Below are positions 35,201 to 50,200 of a stretch of 64,000 nucleotides of DNA, piece by piece. The notes beneath the pieces are model-generated. The model worked only from the letters and a program-made list of their open reading frames with translations. It made no database searches and was not told the DNA's origin. Positions within the stretch are counted from its first letter, which is position 1. Each line of letters opens with the position of its first letter. Made by a program: the position numbers and the translations under genes. Source of the DNA: Stercorarius parasiticus (Eukaryota > Chordata > Aves > Charadriiformes > Stercorariidae); contig VWZL01001362.1 of NCBI GenBank assembly GCA_013396915.1, positions 358,893-422,892 on the forward strand, read 5' to 3'.

Positions 35201-38200
35201 TAGACAAATGTATTTCTTATAAGCATTACCTCATTGTATCTGTTGCTGGGAATTTTGATGCTGGTTTTTCTGACCTCCATATCAACCACTAAACCTTGGA
35301 CCACCGGCAGCGTGTACTGGTAATTTCTGAAGTCCTGGTAATTAAAACAAGTTTTTAAAGGTTAGGCATGATGACCAACATTAGCACTGTAGGTTTCATA
35401 ACTATCCCAGTGACTCCTAGTTAGCCCATTAAAATAATTGTAATCAGTGACTGAAAGGCAGGGAGGAATGCAGACATCACAGCTTGTAACCTACATAATT
35501 GCAGTACACAAATGAAAAAACATCATCATGACTGTTAGCCATTTCACTGATTTTCTTACATCAAAATTATTTTTCTCCAGCCTTGAATGTCATCACTATA
35601 TGTAAGAAAATTTGCTCTCTCTGTTCTGTTACATTACTGGATAGAGTTATTAGTGTTTCTAGCAGTGAAATTAAGCCACGCATCAAAGAAAATTTTCTAT
35701 ATTGAAAACGTTAGCAAAGTAGGAAGAACTAATAACTTCGCTTCAGTTGAAGTATAATCAAAGAGCTGTGACTGCACACTGTGATGACCTAGCGCTTCTG
35801 AGGAAGAAATCTGAGCACCCACTGCGCTTGTTTCCGGATCAGACATTCTCAGGCAGCCAGGTTTTGGATGTTTATTTGGGTACCTTTTTACAATTCACCG
35901 TGTTGTCAAAAGCTAACATCCAATATCAGCAACAGCAGCTAAATTCACCCAAATGCCCACTATTTCCTCTTGTCATCTTCCAAGCATGCCAGCTACTATG
36001 TGCCACTGGAGTACAGTTCTCCCCGCATTGATCCACTCATACTGATGGAACGTGCAAACTCGGTCTCAGCACTTACTGCAAGAAGGTTCATAATTGTGTG
36101 TCCAGTCTCTCCAAACAAAGGCTTTCGAAATCTGACACTAAAAAGTGGGCAGGGATAAACTAGGATAAAACAAAACAGAAGAGATCAGATGCATACTCAG
36201 GTTCTGCAAAACCAGACTCAAATACAATCTCCTCCGTTGAATATGGTAAGCAGCAGTAAAAGACGAGATTGGAAAGAAGACCAGAATCTAAAAAGCAAAA
36301 GGGAAGAAGGGTTTAACATCATAATGCACCTTAACACATCTCATGGCTCCTTACCCACCACACCAGAAACACTAAGAACAACTATGTGGAATGCTTACAA
36401 GTGACACACTGAAAGCCCGAAACCTAGCGATTGGGACACTGATTGCAAAGATGACCTTTCTGAATGCTTTTCTCAGGCTACTTCTTGGAAACGGCTTCTC
36501 CCTTTTTTATGACGAGCCTGCTGCTCTCCACTATAGCATCATAAGCTTCTGTGGCTGACGTGTGACATTCAAGCGATAACACTGAGATTATTTCATTTTC
36601 TGTTTTCATAATTTCATAAGGACGTGGCAAATTCTCTACAGGAGTATATCAAAAACAATTAAAATTACATTTATGGTATGTCAGCAATGCAAAACACCAG
36701 CATTCCTTGGCTGAGGGGCATACTTACACCTATGACGCAATTCAAAGTGTAGTGTATGGACCTGGCTGCATTACATTATGTTGCAGCAGAAGCCATAACA
36801 GTGCTTGAAACATGACTCATGCAGTAATATGTAATGCCAAGGTTTTCTAAACGCATGTTTGAAGAAAGGTTCCTAAACTATCCTCAGGCAAACACTCAGC
36901 CTGATTTCCCAAAATGCCGCACGTCTGCACAGATCCCCATGTAGTCAGAAGGGGCTGTAAAACACTCGGCAGATTTGAATAACATCATCAGGATTTCCTG
37001 ATAGAAATAAGCTCCAGCTTCTGCACACTGATGATCTGAAAAGCATCGCAGCTCCTACACGTGCCCCCTACAGCTGACCAACTCATGCAGTGTCCTGAGG
37101 CACCGAGAAGTGCTGGATTTCCCATGTCCACCACCCTGGATGCACACAGCAGCTCAGCTACGTCCCAGATGCGCTGAATTCCCTCTGCTGGAGATGCACA
37201 GCTGATCAGCAGATGCTCAGCAGATGTTTTCAGGACAGCTAGCAACCCAGAGTACTCCTGCACCTGATCTGCTGTGCGTTCAGCAGCCCTGGACAAATGC
37301 CCAAAATCTGACAATTCCACCAGAAAAGAAGATGTACCCAAGGAAACCTGCGACACAAATGCAGCCCCTTCCGAGAGGGGACTGAGGAAGTGATCTGCAG
37401 TCAGCTGTGTCACAGTGCAAGTGAATATGCCTGAATCCAACCCACAGCTATAGAAGGAATTCAACCCCCAGCTTCCCAGCACATTCAGAGCAGGTACTTC
37501 TGTCTGTGAATATACCAAAACATTTGGTTCTGTGCTCAAAAACAGATGTCACATCCAAAATATGAGCATCTTTGTTTGTTTTTCTAAATGTTGACAGGAA
37601 TAAATATACTACTTAAAAAACCGCACACACACAAAAACTTAAACACCTTTAACATTAATGTTTCTTGGGGCAATTTTAACCTACAGTCTTTATCCTCAGA
37701 AAGCATATTTTGAAGATTTTCTTATTCCTCTCCAGTAGCGTATGTATTTTATAAAAAATTCCCAATGCTCCCTAAGCATCACAAGTTAAATTTACAAATC
37801 CCTATAAAATATATTCTAAAACTTATTTTGTTAAAAAATTTTGAAAAAGTTTTGAAAAATATTAACAGACCGTTTTCATAGTCATTCAGATTTACAAGAT
37901 GTGCCAATTAAAACAGCAGATGAGCAAGACAGCAAAGTTTTGGTCCATCGTGGTGGACAGACTCACAATAATCTCTTTGCTCCAGTGATGGCAAATGCTT
38001 TTGAAAAAGGTTTTATCCTTATTTTATGCTAATTTCATGCTAACTGCTAAGATTTTGTTCAGCTGAAACACTCTCTCCAGACTACTTGTTAATAGTTGCA
38101 ACTGAATTTTTGCAATAAGCTGCCACGTCAGTTGCCCCAGCACACTTATTGTTACTCTCTGGAAAATGAGCTGGTTTTAAAAACCTAAAAGGAAACACTC

Positions 38201-41200
38201 TCATTTCAACATGGAAAAAGCTTAACGTATCAAAGGCTCTCCCTTGTCCTAATTGCACCAGCTAAATAAGACTCATTCGGCACATAACTATTTCAGGTTT
38301 GTGAACTACAAACAGCTGCTCAGAACTAGATTTGTCTCCCCAAAAATCGCCCTGATCAAGCAATACAGTTGTAAAAAGGCTGTAGGTCCTATCACAACCT
38401 CAGTACTGTCGTGCTGCTAGCTGGATGCCACGTGGGTATGAAATACAATTTTTAATTGCCTGTTCAAACTTGTGCAGCTTTGATAGGTAACAATTTAGGG
38501 CTGGGTGTGTGTGCTCTAAACTGGAATATATCCTCCTGCAGAAATAATTGCAGCTAAAAGAATGTTACTTACGCCTGTATTCAGCTCCAAGTCTCAGCAT
38601 CAACCGAATGGGGAACACTTTAGCCCAGGGAGTCTCCCATTTCTGAATGAGGATGCCAAACAAGTACGGTGGGGTTGGGAGCACCAGGTCTTGCAGGGAC
38701 TGATATGTAGCTGCAACGTACAAGAACCCTCCGTGTTCTTTGCTTCCAAGGAAGCTCTGGCTGAAAAAGGAGTGTCCCAGATTGCCCACAACGTTACCTA
38801 TGAACAAAAATATTCATTACTTCACTAGATTGAAAGCTATATCAAGAATTCATAGAGTTTTTCAAAAGGGAAAAAAACCCCAAACCATATTAAACTCGCT
38901 TTGCTTCCTGAAGCACTATCTATTAATCACACAAGAAACAAAGATTTGCTGCACAGAGGGGCTCAGGTTACCTCCTGTGCAAAAGTGCGTAATCTGTTAC
39001 GGAATAACTGCTGCAGACTACAACCACCAAAGCCACGGTATCTCCAGTTGGTCCACCTTTGGTGGCACGTACTCAGTGACTATCACTGTTAGGAAGTCAG
39101 TTTTGTAGGAACATGCACACACTCCTTCATTTCTGCACCTGATTGAGCCATGCCTGCAAGCGTTCCCAGGACAGTACATACAACCACAGACCTACCACCC
39201 TTCCTGGGGGTGCAGGGAGGGACACTAACCTCAACCATTTCTGTGATCTGCCTCTTTCATGGAGATCTGCTTGTTCCCAGCAGTAGAGGCAGTGTAATGG
39301 AGGGGATCATGCGTCCCAGGGATAGCCAGGGAAGAGTAAGGAGAGCTCAAGCAGTACTGCTGCTAAGGAAGCGGTACCTGCAACCTCCCCCTAGCACTAC
39401 AAAAGCACCCAAAGAAAGCCTGTTTTCAATGTCCTCCAGGTATTCAAGGGGTTTCCCCTGCAGAAGCTGCTGTTGACTGAACTAAACTTTTAGACCCAGC
39501 TGCGACTGGAGAGAGATGTGCACCTGGTCAAACGACTAATGCCCACTGGTTGTCTTTCCATTTAGGCAAACCACTGGGGTGCCTGCTCAGGCACATAGCG
39601 AAGATCTGGGTCATTTTACGAATTACACAAAAGAGTGTTTATTTAATTAGTACACTTAATGTAAAATGCAACTGAGAGAGACACAGGGGAGAAACATCAC
39701 TAATTTTTACTCACATTTGTATTCTTTGATGCTCTTAATTTGCAAAAGTGTTTACACTGGAATGGCTGAATGAATCTGAATGTTGATTAGACTATTATAG
39801 CATCCAATGCAGCATTCAACATTGAAGCAAAGAACCATGGTGCGATTCCTTTTATCAAATGACAACAACAGCATGCAAATAAAGTACAGAACAGTTGATC
39901 ACAATTCTCCATAGGAAGATGTGAATATTAATAGTGTTGATTTGCTCTCAAAGTAATTTCAGAGAGCACGGTGTGGTTGATCACACCACTCATAAGGAAT
40001 CACATGGGTTTGAGGCACTCGTGCGGGCCTCCCAGGCTCCTGCAGTAATCCCAGGCTTTCCCACCTGCAGACAGAGAGACTGCTAAGTAGGAGTTTCTGC
40101 TCTTCCTCCACCACCTCATAATGGAGTGTTTGTATTTGACCTCAAGGCAGTGATGTGCACGTCTCCCAAATGCACATCAACAGGACAGTAACTGAAGGGT
40201 TTCTCCCTTTTACACACAAGAGACAGACACACAAACACTAGGTTTTAAGTAAGTCACAGAAATGCAACTTCGATATCCTCAGTAATACAGGTACGATCTT
40301 CAAGTTTAAGCCTTCTCCGTTTTTACACTGCAAAACAGCCTAAAAATCATACATGAGCATTTCCAAATGCAAGAAAAATAAACACAGTAGGCACAGTTTT
40401 GGCCAGCAAAGGAAAGGTTAACCAATGAGTCCTTTCAAGTCTGTCCTTTACACTGATCCCCTATGAAAGTCCCAAGTCACAGCAACTCTCCATGAAGCCA
40501 GCACCCTCATGAGAGCAATACAGCTATTCCTGCCCTTGTTCTGGAGGTGTGGCCATGCTACTTCACATTCCTCCAGACCCCCTCGGCACAATCACCACCG
40601 AGTATTGCTTCCTTCACATGACCTTGGGAACTCCAGCTTTAAATCTAGCTACTGGCAGGTCTGTAAACAAAAGGCTCCTTTTATACCCCAACTAACAAAT
40701 AAGTTCAGGGGTTTCCTTGCTGTTCAAATTTGTGGGCACCTTAGTGAATTTTTTAATTTTTTTTCTGTGCCCACAAGGTGCTGCACAAACCAAGTTCTCA
40801 AGTTCTCTGTTAAAAGGAGCTGCAGCAGCCCAGGTACCCCATGGCAGCGTGCGGTTCATTCGTGGCTTGCCACTATCCTGTGAAGCTGATTTGTAATTTT
40901 ACAGATAAACACACGCCAGAACTGACACCATCAGCTCAGATCAAATTCCAGAACTCTTACAGTGGCTACAATTTCTGTAATGCTCAGCTGAGCATACTTG
41001 ATGAAAAGTAGCTACTCATCAAACTGAAGGACTAACATGATTAATAGAGCCACATCAAATGTTGTCAGCTGCTGAAAATCATTTATCCTGCCCATGTGCA
41101 AATGCATTTCTCTGTCAGCCTGTGCTGTGACACTATTGTCTGCTCAGTGAATACACTGGTAATGCACCAACTCGGGCATCTTGCTAGTGAGTGCAAACTG

Positions 41201-44200
41201 ATGTATCAATTGGTGTTCACAAAAAAGATTTTCCCTTATTTAAAATAGCTGCTGGCACCTTTTTATCTCAACTCCACTCGTTTGCTTTTGCAGTTCCCAC
41301 CTACCCTCACTAATCTCCTCTTCTTCATTTATACTTCCTTTTTCCCTTCCCATCTGTTCTTACCCAAATAGAAGCTACAGGCCTGATAGTAAAATTACTT
41401 GGTGAGCTTCACAGTTCCAACTACATGGCCACAATAATCTTTTCTAACGTTAAAATGTACAAAGTGTATGAACTGATAAACTGAACTGAATTCTGCACCC
41501 TTTTCTGAAGTATTTTCTGCATGAAAGAGGTTAGGCAAAGCGAAGCTGTACAATACCATATAGTTCTGAGACGTGTGGTACTGCCCACTGGGATGACAAA
41601 GCAATCAGACATTTCCACTTGTGACTGATGCCAAGTGCTGCAGCAGAAGGGGACGACTACTTATTTTTTCCGTTTCAGGAGACGGAGATTCAAGGCTCAC
41701 ACGCTTGGGATGCCTTAACAAGAATTTTTGCAGCCAACAGAAACATGAAAAAAACCCTCAGAGTGGAATGTGCAACTCAGCTGTTCAGCACTTTGCTACC
41801 ATAAGCCACAGCACTATAAATTGCTCCTTTTGACACAAGCAGCTCACACAGTTCAAGCTCCGATAGGTTACCGCTATTCAGAGAACAAACTATTGGGATT
41901 AGGTAGTTGTGCTGCACTTCATTATTAAAAGAGAGTGCAAGAGCCTGCTGTGTGGAGAGCATAGGAAGTATCAAGCAAGCGTTTTCCTCTCTAGTGCCCT
42001 TTTTAACCAGCAAACCCAAGGCAAAAAGCCTCTTTGGACTTTGGGCTCGTCCCACAAACATTTCTGCGCTAACCAGGGTCTGTCAGCCTTTCCTGCCACA
42101 TCTTTGAAGGTGGTTCCAAGTCAAGGCCCCACTGCAAAGTTGCTATTACCAACTTGGCATGGTCAAACTCAACCCACTGCACTGTTTCACATTTTAAGCA
42201 TAGAACTGTGTTTCAGAAGCTTGTAGAGAAAGGGTTGCTGTCAGAGAAACCTTCCAAAAAGCTATCCTCCCCAAAAGCATGTAATTTAATTTACAAAGTA
42301 TGACAACTTCCTTTCCAAAGAGGTAACCTCAGACTGAACAGAAAGGTGCCTTTCCTTATATTAACTTCCAGCACCTGACATCAGACCATTGATATTATTT
42401 AGAAAGTGCCTTAAGTGTGCATGATGTATCTAAAGCAGGTCTGCAGGAGGTCAGTACTTATTTTCTTCTCAATTATGCTGGGTTACCCTTGACTTTAAAC
42501 CCTAAGAAGCTCTATAAAGTACTTTAAAATAACATCCTTTTATCCACTGATGTGACTTTCTCTTCAGTCATCATCCATGCTGTTTTGAATCCTTCACTTA
42601 GGTATCACCCTCTGATGAACAATGTACTTTGCATATAAGTTTGGCAATCTGTCTGAACTCAAATAAATAGTTTATACCAGGAAAGGTAAATAAATAAAGA
42701 TTTCTGCATTTGTTTATTGTCCTCAACATGTGGTGAATCCACTTAGGTGCTTTTACCAAAAACACTGAGGTTAAATTCCTAATGTATGCTTCATATGTTT
42801 TAGTTAATCCCAGGTCAAAAAGCTGGTATTAGCATCCAGTCTGAGGGAAGGCACACATATGCGGCTTGGGGAAGTTACCTGCACCTGGCCGGCCTCATTC
42901 CACTGTCATCAGTAACAACCAAGAACGGCCAAGTACCAAACACCACGCCAGCACCCCAAAAAACCAAGCATCCCAGTTCTGTAGCAAGAGATGGAAAGCA
43001 ATATTCACCTGGGAACAATCTTGCCAGATGGATTTTCTTCAAGAGCAAATGAGCACATACTCTCTGGAAAAGCAATACCAACCCAGTCGCTACCACATCA
43101 AGAGCCACAGAAGAGACAAGACCATGAATGTAACTTGATGGCACAACACATCTGTAGCAGATGCCAACAGTGAGAAAAAACATGTGAAACTCAACATCCA
43201 AAGTTCTGACCATACATACTCAGCACCTTTTTATCGAAACACCTTAGCAAGTAATTTGGAAAGAACAAAGGCCAAGGGGCATAGCGCTTCACTTACTATC
43301 ACTATGAGTAGCAGTTACCAGCATCTGAGACTTCCTCAGACTAGCCTGCGGCAGTCTTCCAACCACTCTCACACCTTATATGGTGTTTGATTTTTGTATC
43401 CATCTTTCCACATTACAGTTGCAGGTGTGTATTACTTAGTTCATCTGTTCTCTGTTCAGAACATCTACATGGGCTTCTTTATAGATCTGTTCTGTATTAG
43501 CTACCGCCTTACTTAATTGAAACCAGGGTAGGTAAAAAATACACAAAACTGTGACTGGGATAGATCCACCCTCACCCGGAATATCCCCAAAACCAGGGAG
43601 ATCACAAAGCCATTTCAAGCAGTTGCCAGATTTGCATTTTCACTGCAAAAGTAACAGTAGCATTTATTGTATTCCACCAAAGAGTTGATGCACTAGGGCG
43701 TATCTGGCAGCTCTATATTAACACATCCAACTGCTTCAAAGTACCCATTCAGATGGACAGAAGTTCTCATTTTTCCATTCACTAGACCTCCTGCCAGGCT
43801 TATAGCCAACAGACGAGGATAATCATGGGATTACTACTACAACAGTACAACTACTACAACCACAACAGAAATCATTAGCTTTCAATTTCCAAACAAGAAA
43901 AGCAATGCGGCAGGGAGCTCAATGACAGAAGGGCCAGAGGAAAAATAAAGTGATTGAAACTGAACAGCAATTAATACTTGCCTTAATTAACAACTTCACA
44001 ATTTATTATAACTCACATACTTACAACCTATAGTGAACAATGCCATTTTTCCTTCAAAATCTCTCTGTTACTTTACAGCTATGAAGTCCTAACACCAGCC
44101 CGCAGCTTGAGGTTGAGGACTTCCCATAAGAAAACTGATGAAGGTTGAGGGGGGCGCTGCCCCAGACCGACATCTTATTCACGCTGAAACACGACATGAC

Positions 44201-47200
44201 TCTGAAGGACAAACTGCAAAGCGTTGAGCATACAGACTAAATGCTGCTGCCTGCAGGTTTGAGGCCTGGGCTCTGCTGCTGCTGCGTGCAGATATTAGAC
44301 ACATCCTCTGCCAGCAGCTGGGAGCAGTAACTAGCACAGAGGACACGACTCGGCCGCAAGGAACAGGTTATCCTCTAAGGAAAGAAGAAACACCTGGAAA
44401 GAGGCACAAGTATATACAAGTTTGTACAGGCTTGAATGCAGAATTCAAGCTTGACTCATGCGACTCATGAAAAAAATAAATCGCTATAGATATGGGATTT
44501 ACTTAAATAAACAAAAGGGGAATGCTGTATTTTTCACAGCTGAAAACAAAAACAAGAAACCCTAAATCACTCCAAAACAAAATCAACATCACTAAAAGTA
44601 ATTCTTAGTTTCCATTCCAATAAAAAATACTGTATGTGTCTTTTTATTTTATGACTGTTTTTAAGAAAGCATTTATTAGAGGAGATAAATAAAAAGCATC
44701 TACAGAATTTATCAGTTTCCCGATGACAAAACAAATTTAAACCAATACATTATATAATGAAAAATGAAACTGTGAGGCAGGGTTTTAAATAGTCTCTAAC
44801 TTCTAACAGGAATTCTCGTTTACTCTAAATGTCTATCATCTAATTGTCAGGAGACGTGCAGTACCTCTGAAATGAACAACTTTGGAAGCCTGGCTCCATC
44901 TAGAACAGCACGTGAAGTGCTAACCGCTTCCAAGGGATTACAACCACCAAAGTGAAACCCCTACAGCATCATATCCATCCTCTCTCTCTGGCTGAATAAC
45001 GTTTAAAACAGCCACAGCTGCAAATATGCTAATATATACTTCTCCCTCCCAAGCACACATAACTTGGAAAGAAATAAGGATGGATACTGAGAGAGTGTGC
45101 TATGGGAATTTAACAAGGTGCTATGTTCTGCAAAAACTTCCGTGCAGTCTGGTATTACATAGCAACTCACGGTGTCTATCTTCTACTACTACATCTCTGA
45201 AATACAACACGGAGCAAATCCTACCAGAAGAACATTACACAGTGGAATTCTTAAACAGTGAAATTTGGTTTCTGATTAAGAATTGTGCAATAGTAGGCAG
45301 CTATTTCCACCAGTGCAACTGTAGGATATCAAATTACTACCACTAGAGCACTAAAAAAAGAATTCCAAATACATTATGTAGGAGTTATAAATTATGTATT
45401 TCTGTAGTGTAATTATACAGAACTTCATTGCAATATACACACCACGCTGGATTTATAGCTGCAATATATGAATACACACGCATACACACACACACGTACG
45501 CTATTTTTCATGTCTGTCTCCCTCTGAATAACATAACAATTAGAAGATAAAGCATTGCAAATCAAGTGAGGTTTGGAAATGTATTTGTTTCCAGTGTACA
45601 CGAGAGCCATTATGATTCATGATAATAGCACATTCTGGACCTGGCAACCTCTCTCCACAAGCTGACCTCTGTTGTATCAAGACATTTTAGGAAACAAAGA
45701 TCTTTTTCATTATTTTATTAAAGTGTTGGCTTCAGTCACTCCAATGGCATTGCAAATGACATGCAGAACCCTTCATAAATATATTTTCAGTATATAACCT
45801 TAATGTGATCCAATTTCACCTCCGGAAAGCTAGCTTTATTTTCTAATCCGTGGAACCAAATACTTGCATTTTTCCTTATACAATACTTTTTGAATTCTGA
45901 GGTCCAACAATAGCTAAAAGTGGAAGCCCATTTACTCAGCAAATGTAAAATGTGTAAAGGTTTACATAACACAGTCTTGCAACTGAGATACTAAAATTCA
46001 GGGATAATTTCTGCAATGCCCTACAATTAATTCCAGGCACACATATACATATATATGTGTATTACTTTAAAATATAAATAGTATCTCCTTAATGTGGCAA
46101 TAGACACAGACACTGTGGGAATCAAATTTCTAAACCACTTGGTTTGGGAATATTTAACATACTATCCACAAGGATTCTCAAAATTTTGAAAAAAATAAAA
46201 AAATAAAAAAATTACTAGATGCAATGTCATTAGCGTATCTATGAGCCCTGCTGAGTATCCTACTACTCTTACTGCTAAATGAAGTACCGTACTAATTTCC
46301 GATATGTTAGCCATATACAAATTCTTACCCCAGCACCTGGCACAGCACCCAGCAGAAGCAGCCAGAGCAGGCAGTCAGCGATGGCTGTTGAACACAAAGC
46401 TGTCACAGGCAGAGTCCTCCTGCTCCATTGCTGTAATAGTCTATGTATGGCCTTTATAGCCCAAACTTCTCTGTTCTGCTGGCACCCAGAGGAAGGCTGG
46501 AAGATCTTTAGAGCAGCTCCCCAGGTTACCAGCACCTCGTTAATACTTTTATTTGGTGAGTTGAGTGTAACACTGGATACTAATAACCAGTAACAACTCA
46601 GCTCCCTGTCAGCTTTGATCCTTATTCTCTTTTTATATTCTTTTATACAAAAATAGCCATTTGCTAAATGACAAACATGCGAGTATCTGACCCAGTACCA
46701 TCATCTATCCAAACCATTTTTAACAGAGAGCACTTCTCCTACCTGCTAAGGCATCCCGGTAAAGTTGCACAAAATGGTTAAAGATGTCCTTAGGCAAACA
46801 TTTTTCATCAGGCAAACACTGCAAGAGAATGACTATCTCTGACTGCCCCACCGCATGCATGCCTTTTGTCGTGAAACACCAGCACTTCCTGTTCACATCT
46901 GCGAAGAGGAAAACATGTATCAGAACAGACGATCAGAATTTCATAAAATATGCCTAAATTTCACTACGGGAAGACAGCTCTTTCAAGAATCAGTTTTACA
47001 GCATGTTTGGTTGTGATACCTGTCACACAGACAAATTAGGTCCTAAATCTGTTACCTTCCAAGCAAGCAGATCCAAAACAAAAGCAGCTCAATAATGTCC
47101 AGTTTAGAGCTAAGAAAGAGTCAGAGCATTACAGCTTCCAGTCAGATTGTGGGATTAACACCACAGAGCAGACTTTTAGCAGTTTCTGTATCCAAATTAA

Positions 47201-50200
47201 AGGACAAGATTTAAATGAGCATGAAGGAACCTGGGAAAAGGCCAGGCTGTTGGCTGTGCGTATCATGATCCTGACAGCTAAACCAGTTTCAGACAGTGAT
47301 ATCTCTCTCTTAAAATGGATAGCTTAAGACAGATAGGCGTCTTCATGAGACGTCACTGTGTTGTTCCGCTTCCATGAATGTTAGTGATGACACATGCTCT
47401 AAGCTTCACAATTGCTTTGTTGAGAATACTAAGTTACTGAAATAAAATCTTTCATCTAATATGCATACTAATTGCATTTTTACATAGATGTAAAAAATTG
47501 TACTGCTATCTAACCAGATGCTGAAAGGTTTATAAACAACATCTTAATTTATTGTATGAACTTTTCAAAGAAACAAAATATTTTACTGCAAAACTGTCCT
47601 CAATTTCTCGAATAACATTTTATCCAGCAGAGATCAAGTGAAGTACTAACATGAGAAGCCATCTGTACACCTCCCCATTCATTCCTCCCTCCCTCAGCAC
47701 GTGTACACACGCACACACACAGAGTACAGAAAAGGACAGAAGAGGTGCACAGCGGAATGGAACCTGCGCATTACTATCAGATCCTATCTGCTTTTTCCAG
47801 AAGGGGATGACAGGGAAATGAGTTAAGCAACCAAAGAAAGAACGAGTGATAAAATACCTCCTGCCCTACCAAGTCGGACAGGAGACACTGATCTCCAAAC
47901 CTGAGACCGGTGGCTCTATCAGTCTAGTTTATATTTTCTACACTAAATTATCTGTATTGATGTCTAAAGCACTGGAAAAGAGCCTTTTATAATTTAACTA
48001 CATATGGCTAGGTATGGAGTTTTCAATCCGTGTACATTTTCAGAGACTATCCTACCAAATAAAAATGCTGCTGTTCCTATAATAATATATATAACATTTC
48101 CCCCCTCATACCCCAAGCCTTATTTAATAATAAAAACTTACAATTTACTATTTTTACCATGGACAGCAAATTAGCATTTAAAACAAATACAAGAGGGTCA
48201 GGGCCACCATCCTCCAGCTGCTGCATGACAGAGATCTGAGAAGGTCTCTCTTCTACAGCATAGTCTATGAAAGAAACAAGTAAACACACAGTGAAGTCCT
48301 TAACTTACTGGTACAGTACTTTACATTATAATCAGATAACCCAGATTCTGATGCCTTTTGCTTTTTTGACCTTTTAAAATAAAAAAACAAACTTATTTAA
48401 ATGTTGCTGGTTTGATTGATTGTTTCCTAGGGTGGTATTTTCAAACTTCAATACCATTTACGTGCATAACCACTGCACATCCTTTAGAGAAGTGCAGCTT
48501 GTTTTATAAATCAACTTTTTTTTTTATATCAACTGGGGGAGAACATGGAAATCAAATTGAGAAAACGTGTCATGGTGTCAACTGAAATCCCAAGTGACAA
48601 AGAAGTTAACAATTGTTATTTATATCACAGTAAAGCAGAAGAGCATCAGTCCTGGACTACTAACACCAGCACATGGTCTATCTCTATGTCACATAACTTA
48701 CACTTTCTGTGCATTAGCTACTGGGGAGATAACAAAGGGGGGAGCACTATATAAACCAACATTTTTTATAAACCACAGAAGGTCTAAATCCAGCGCAAAG
48801 TAGATCCCAACATGAAACTTCAAAGATGTCTGTAGTGTCCTTCTACGATTAGACCTAGATAACTCGCAAATTAAAATTTTTCATCCATGTGATTATAATC
48901 TACTCTGCGTTTAAGCTTTAATAAAAAATAATTACACTGATTAAAACAAATTTTGAACGAAATGTGTTGCCTTTCCAGATGAAATTATCTAGAAAGAAAG
49001 GTAATTTTGCTTTCTAATGTGAAAAATATTTTTGGAATCTTTTTAAATAGAATTAGAATATCAGAAGTAAAATGCTGCAAAGAAAAATACAGTATGTGAC
49101 AGCATATGAAACAAAATCAACTTAGCATGCATAATATGATTTATATGAGGTTATGTATACAAAAGCTGAAAAGTATACTGTAGTTTCGCTCCTTTTTTGT
49201 GAAGGAGACTGAATAATCAGGCACCCACATGAACAGCTAACACAGGATGGAACAGATTTGTTTTGAAATTAAATGCTGCTCACATTTTGGTTTTGACACT
49301 ATTCTGCAATAAAAGGTTACTTCCAGCTTAACATTAGAAATGCACTGTAGCAGCAAAATATTTAATAGGAATAAAAAAAAAAATCAAAGATGAAAAAATA
49401 AGTTAGTCCCAGGAATGTATTAAAGGATATCATGAATCAGACTGTGGAAAGCAATTGTCAGATAAACGCATACTTTTTTTTTTAACCTTTTAAAAATTAG
49501 TTTTTAATTTTCCGAATTCTCCTCCACCTAGATAGTCTGGGAGGGACATCACAATTGCTAAAAGCTTCACTGTGGGCCAAGATGTGCAATAGTGCTGTTA
49601 AATGCAGTGCTTGGGGATGCCTCAGACAGAGCGGATGTTCCAAGAGAATTTCAGAGAAAGGAAGCATGAATATTCATAAGGCTAATTAAAATGTATCTCT
49701 GTGTGAAACATTCCCCACAGTCCGATTAGTGAAGAAATTAGCACATATTTCTGGACTGAAGTTAATTTTCTTTTTTGCTTTGTGTTTTACTTCTTACAGT
49801 AATTTCATTGCAAGATGGGGCTCTTCCTGGATGCTAATAAGGATTCAATGGTGCAAATGAGTGTCACAACATTTAGGCATGAGTACTTATGTGAATTTCT
49901 TCAAATATTCGGCATATTGCCAGCATCTTATTTTTAAAATAAACACAGTAACTATTAGGTTAATTGCAACTGGTAAGCATAAAAGCTAGCTGCCAAATTA
50001 TACCCTCACCTCCTTTTACTCCAGTGGAGATGAGAATTGGAGGAAGACCATCTTCAGGAATTAGATTCATTGCACTGCCAACAGGACTGCCAACCTGAGT
50101 TATATTTCCCGAGAATACAGAAGCATTATCAGTCTACAAGAAGCAAACAACAAGAAAGGACAACATTACAAAGTAATAAAAATTTAAGAGCTGGCTGACT

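Larger units (their letters stand above)
32528..35229 (-). other. ZFYVE9 intron with MIR-like piece and YY1-type motif
   Basis: 2.7 kb. It holds a MIR-like element near 32935-33050, an AAAC tetranucleotide run at 33354-33375, and AAGATGGCGGC on the minus strand at 33717-33707. The A/T-rich part from 33550 to 34150 has TAAT-type motifs but no coding signal. Confidence 0.75.

Noticed and set aside
40509..40883. 124-codon plus-strand frame in the longest ZFYVE9 intron
   Set aside because: The product has no familiar motif and the sequence shows no exon-like boundaries or codon pattern.
42866..43213. Overlapping frames of 90 and 112 codons on opposite strands in the longest ZFYVE9 intron
   Set aside because: No recognisable domain. 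Chance frames are expected in a locally GC-richer stretch.
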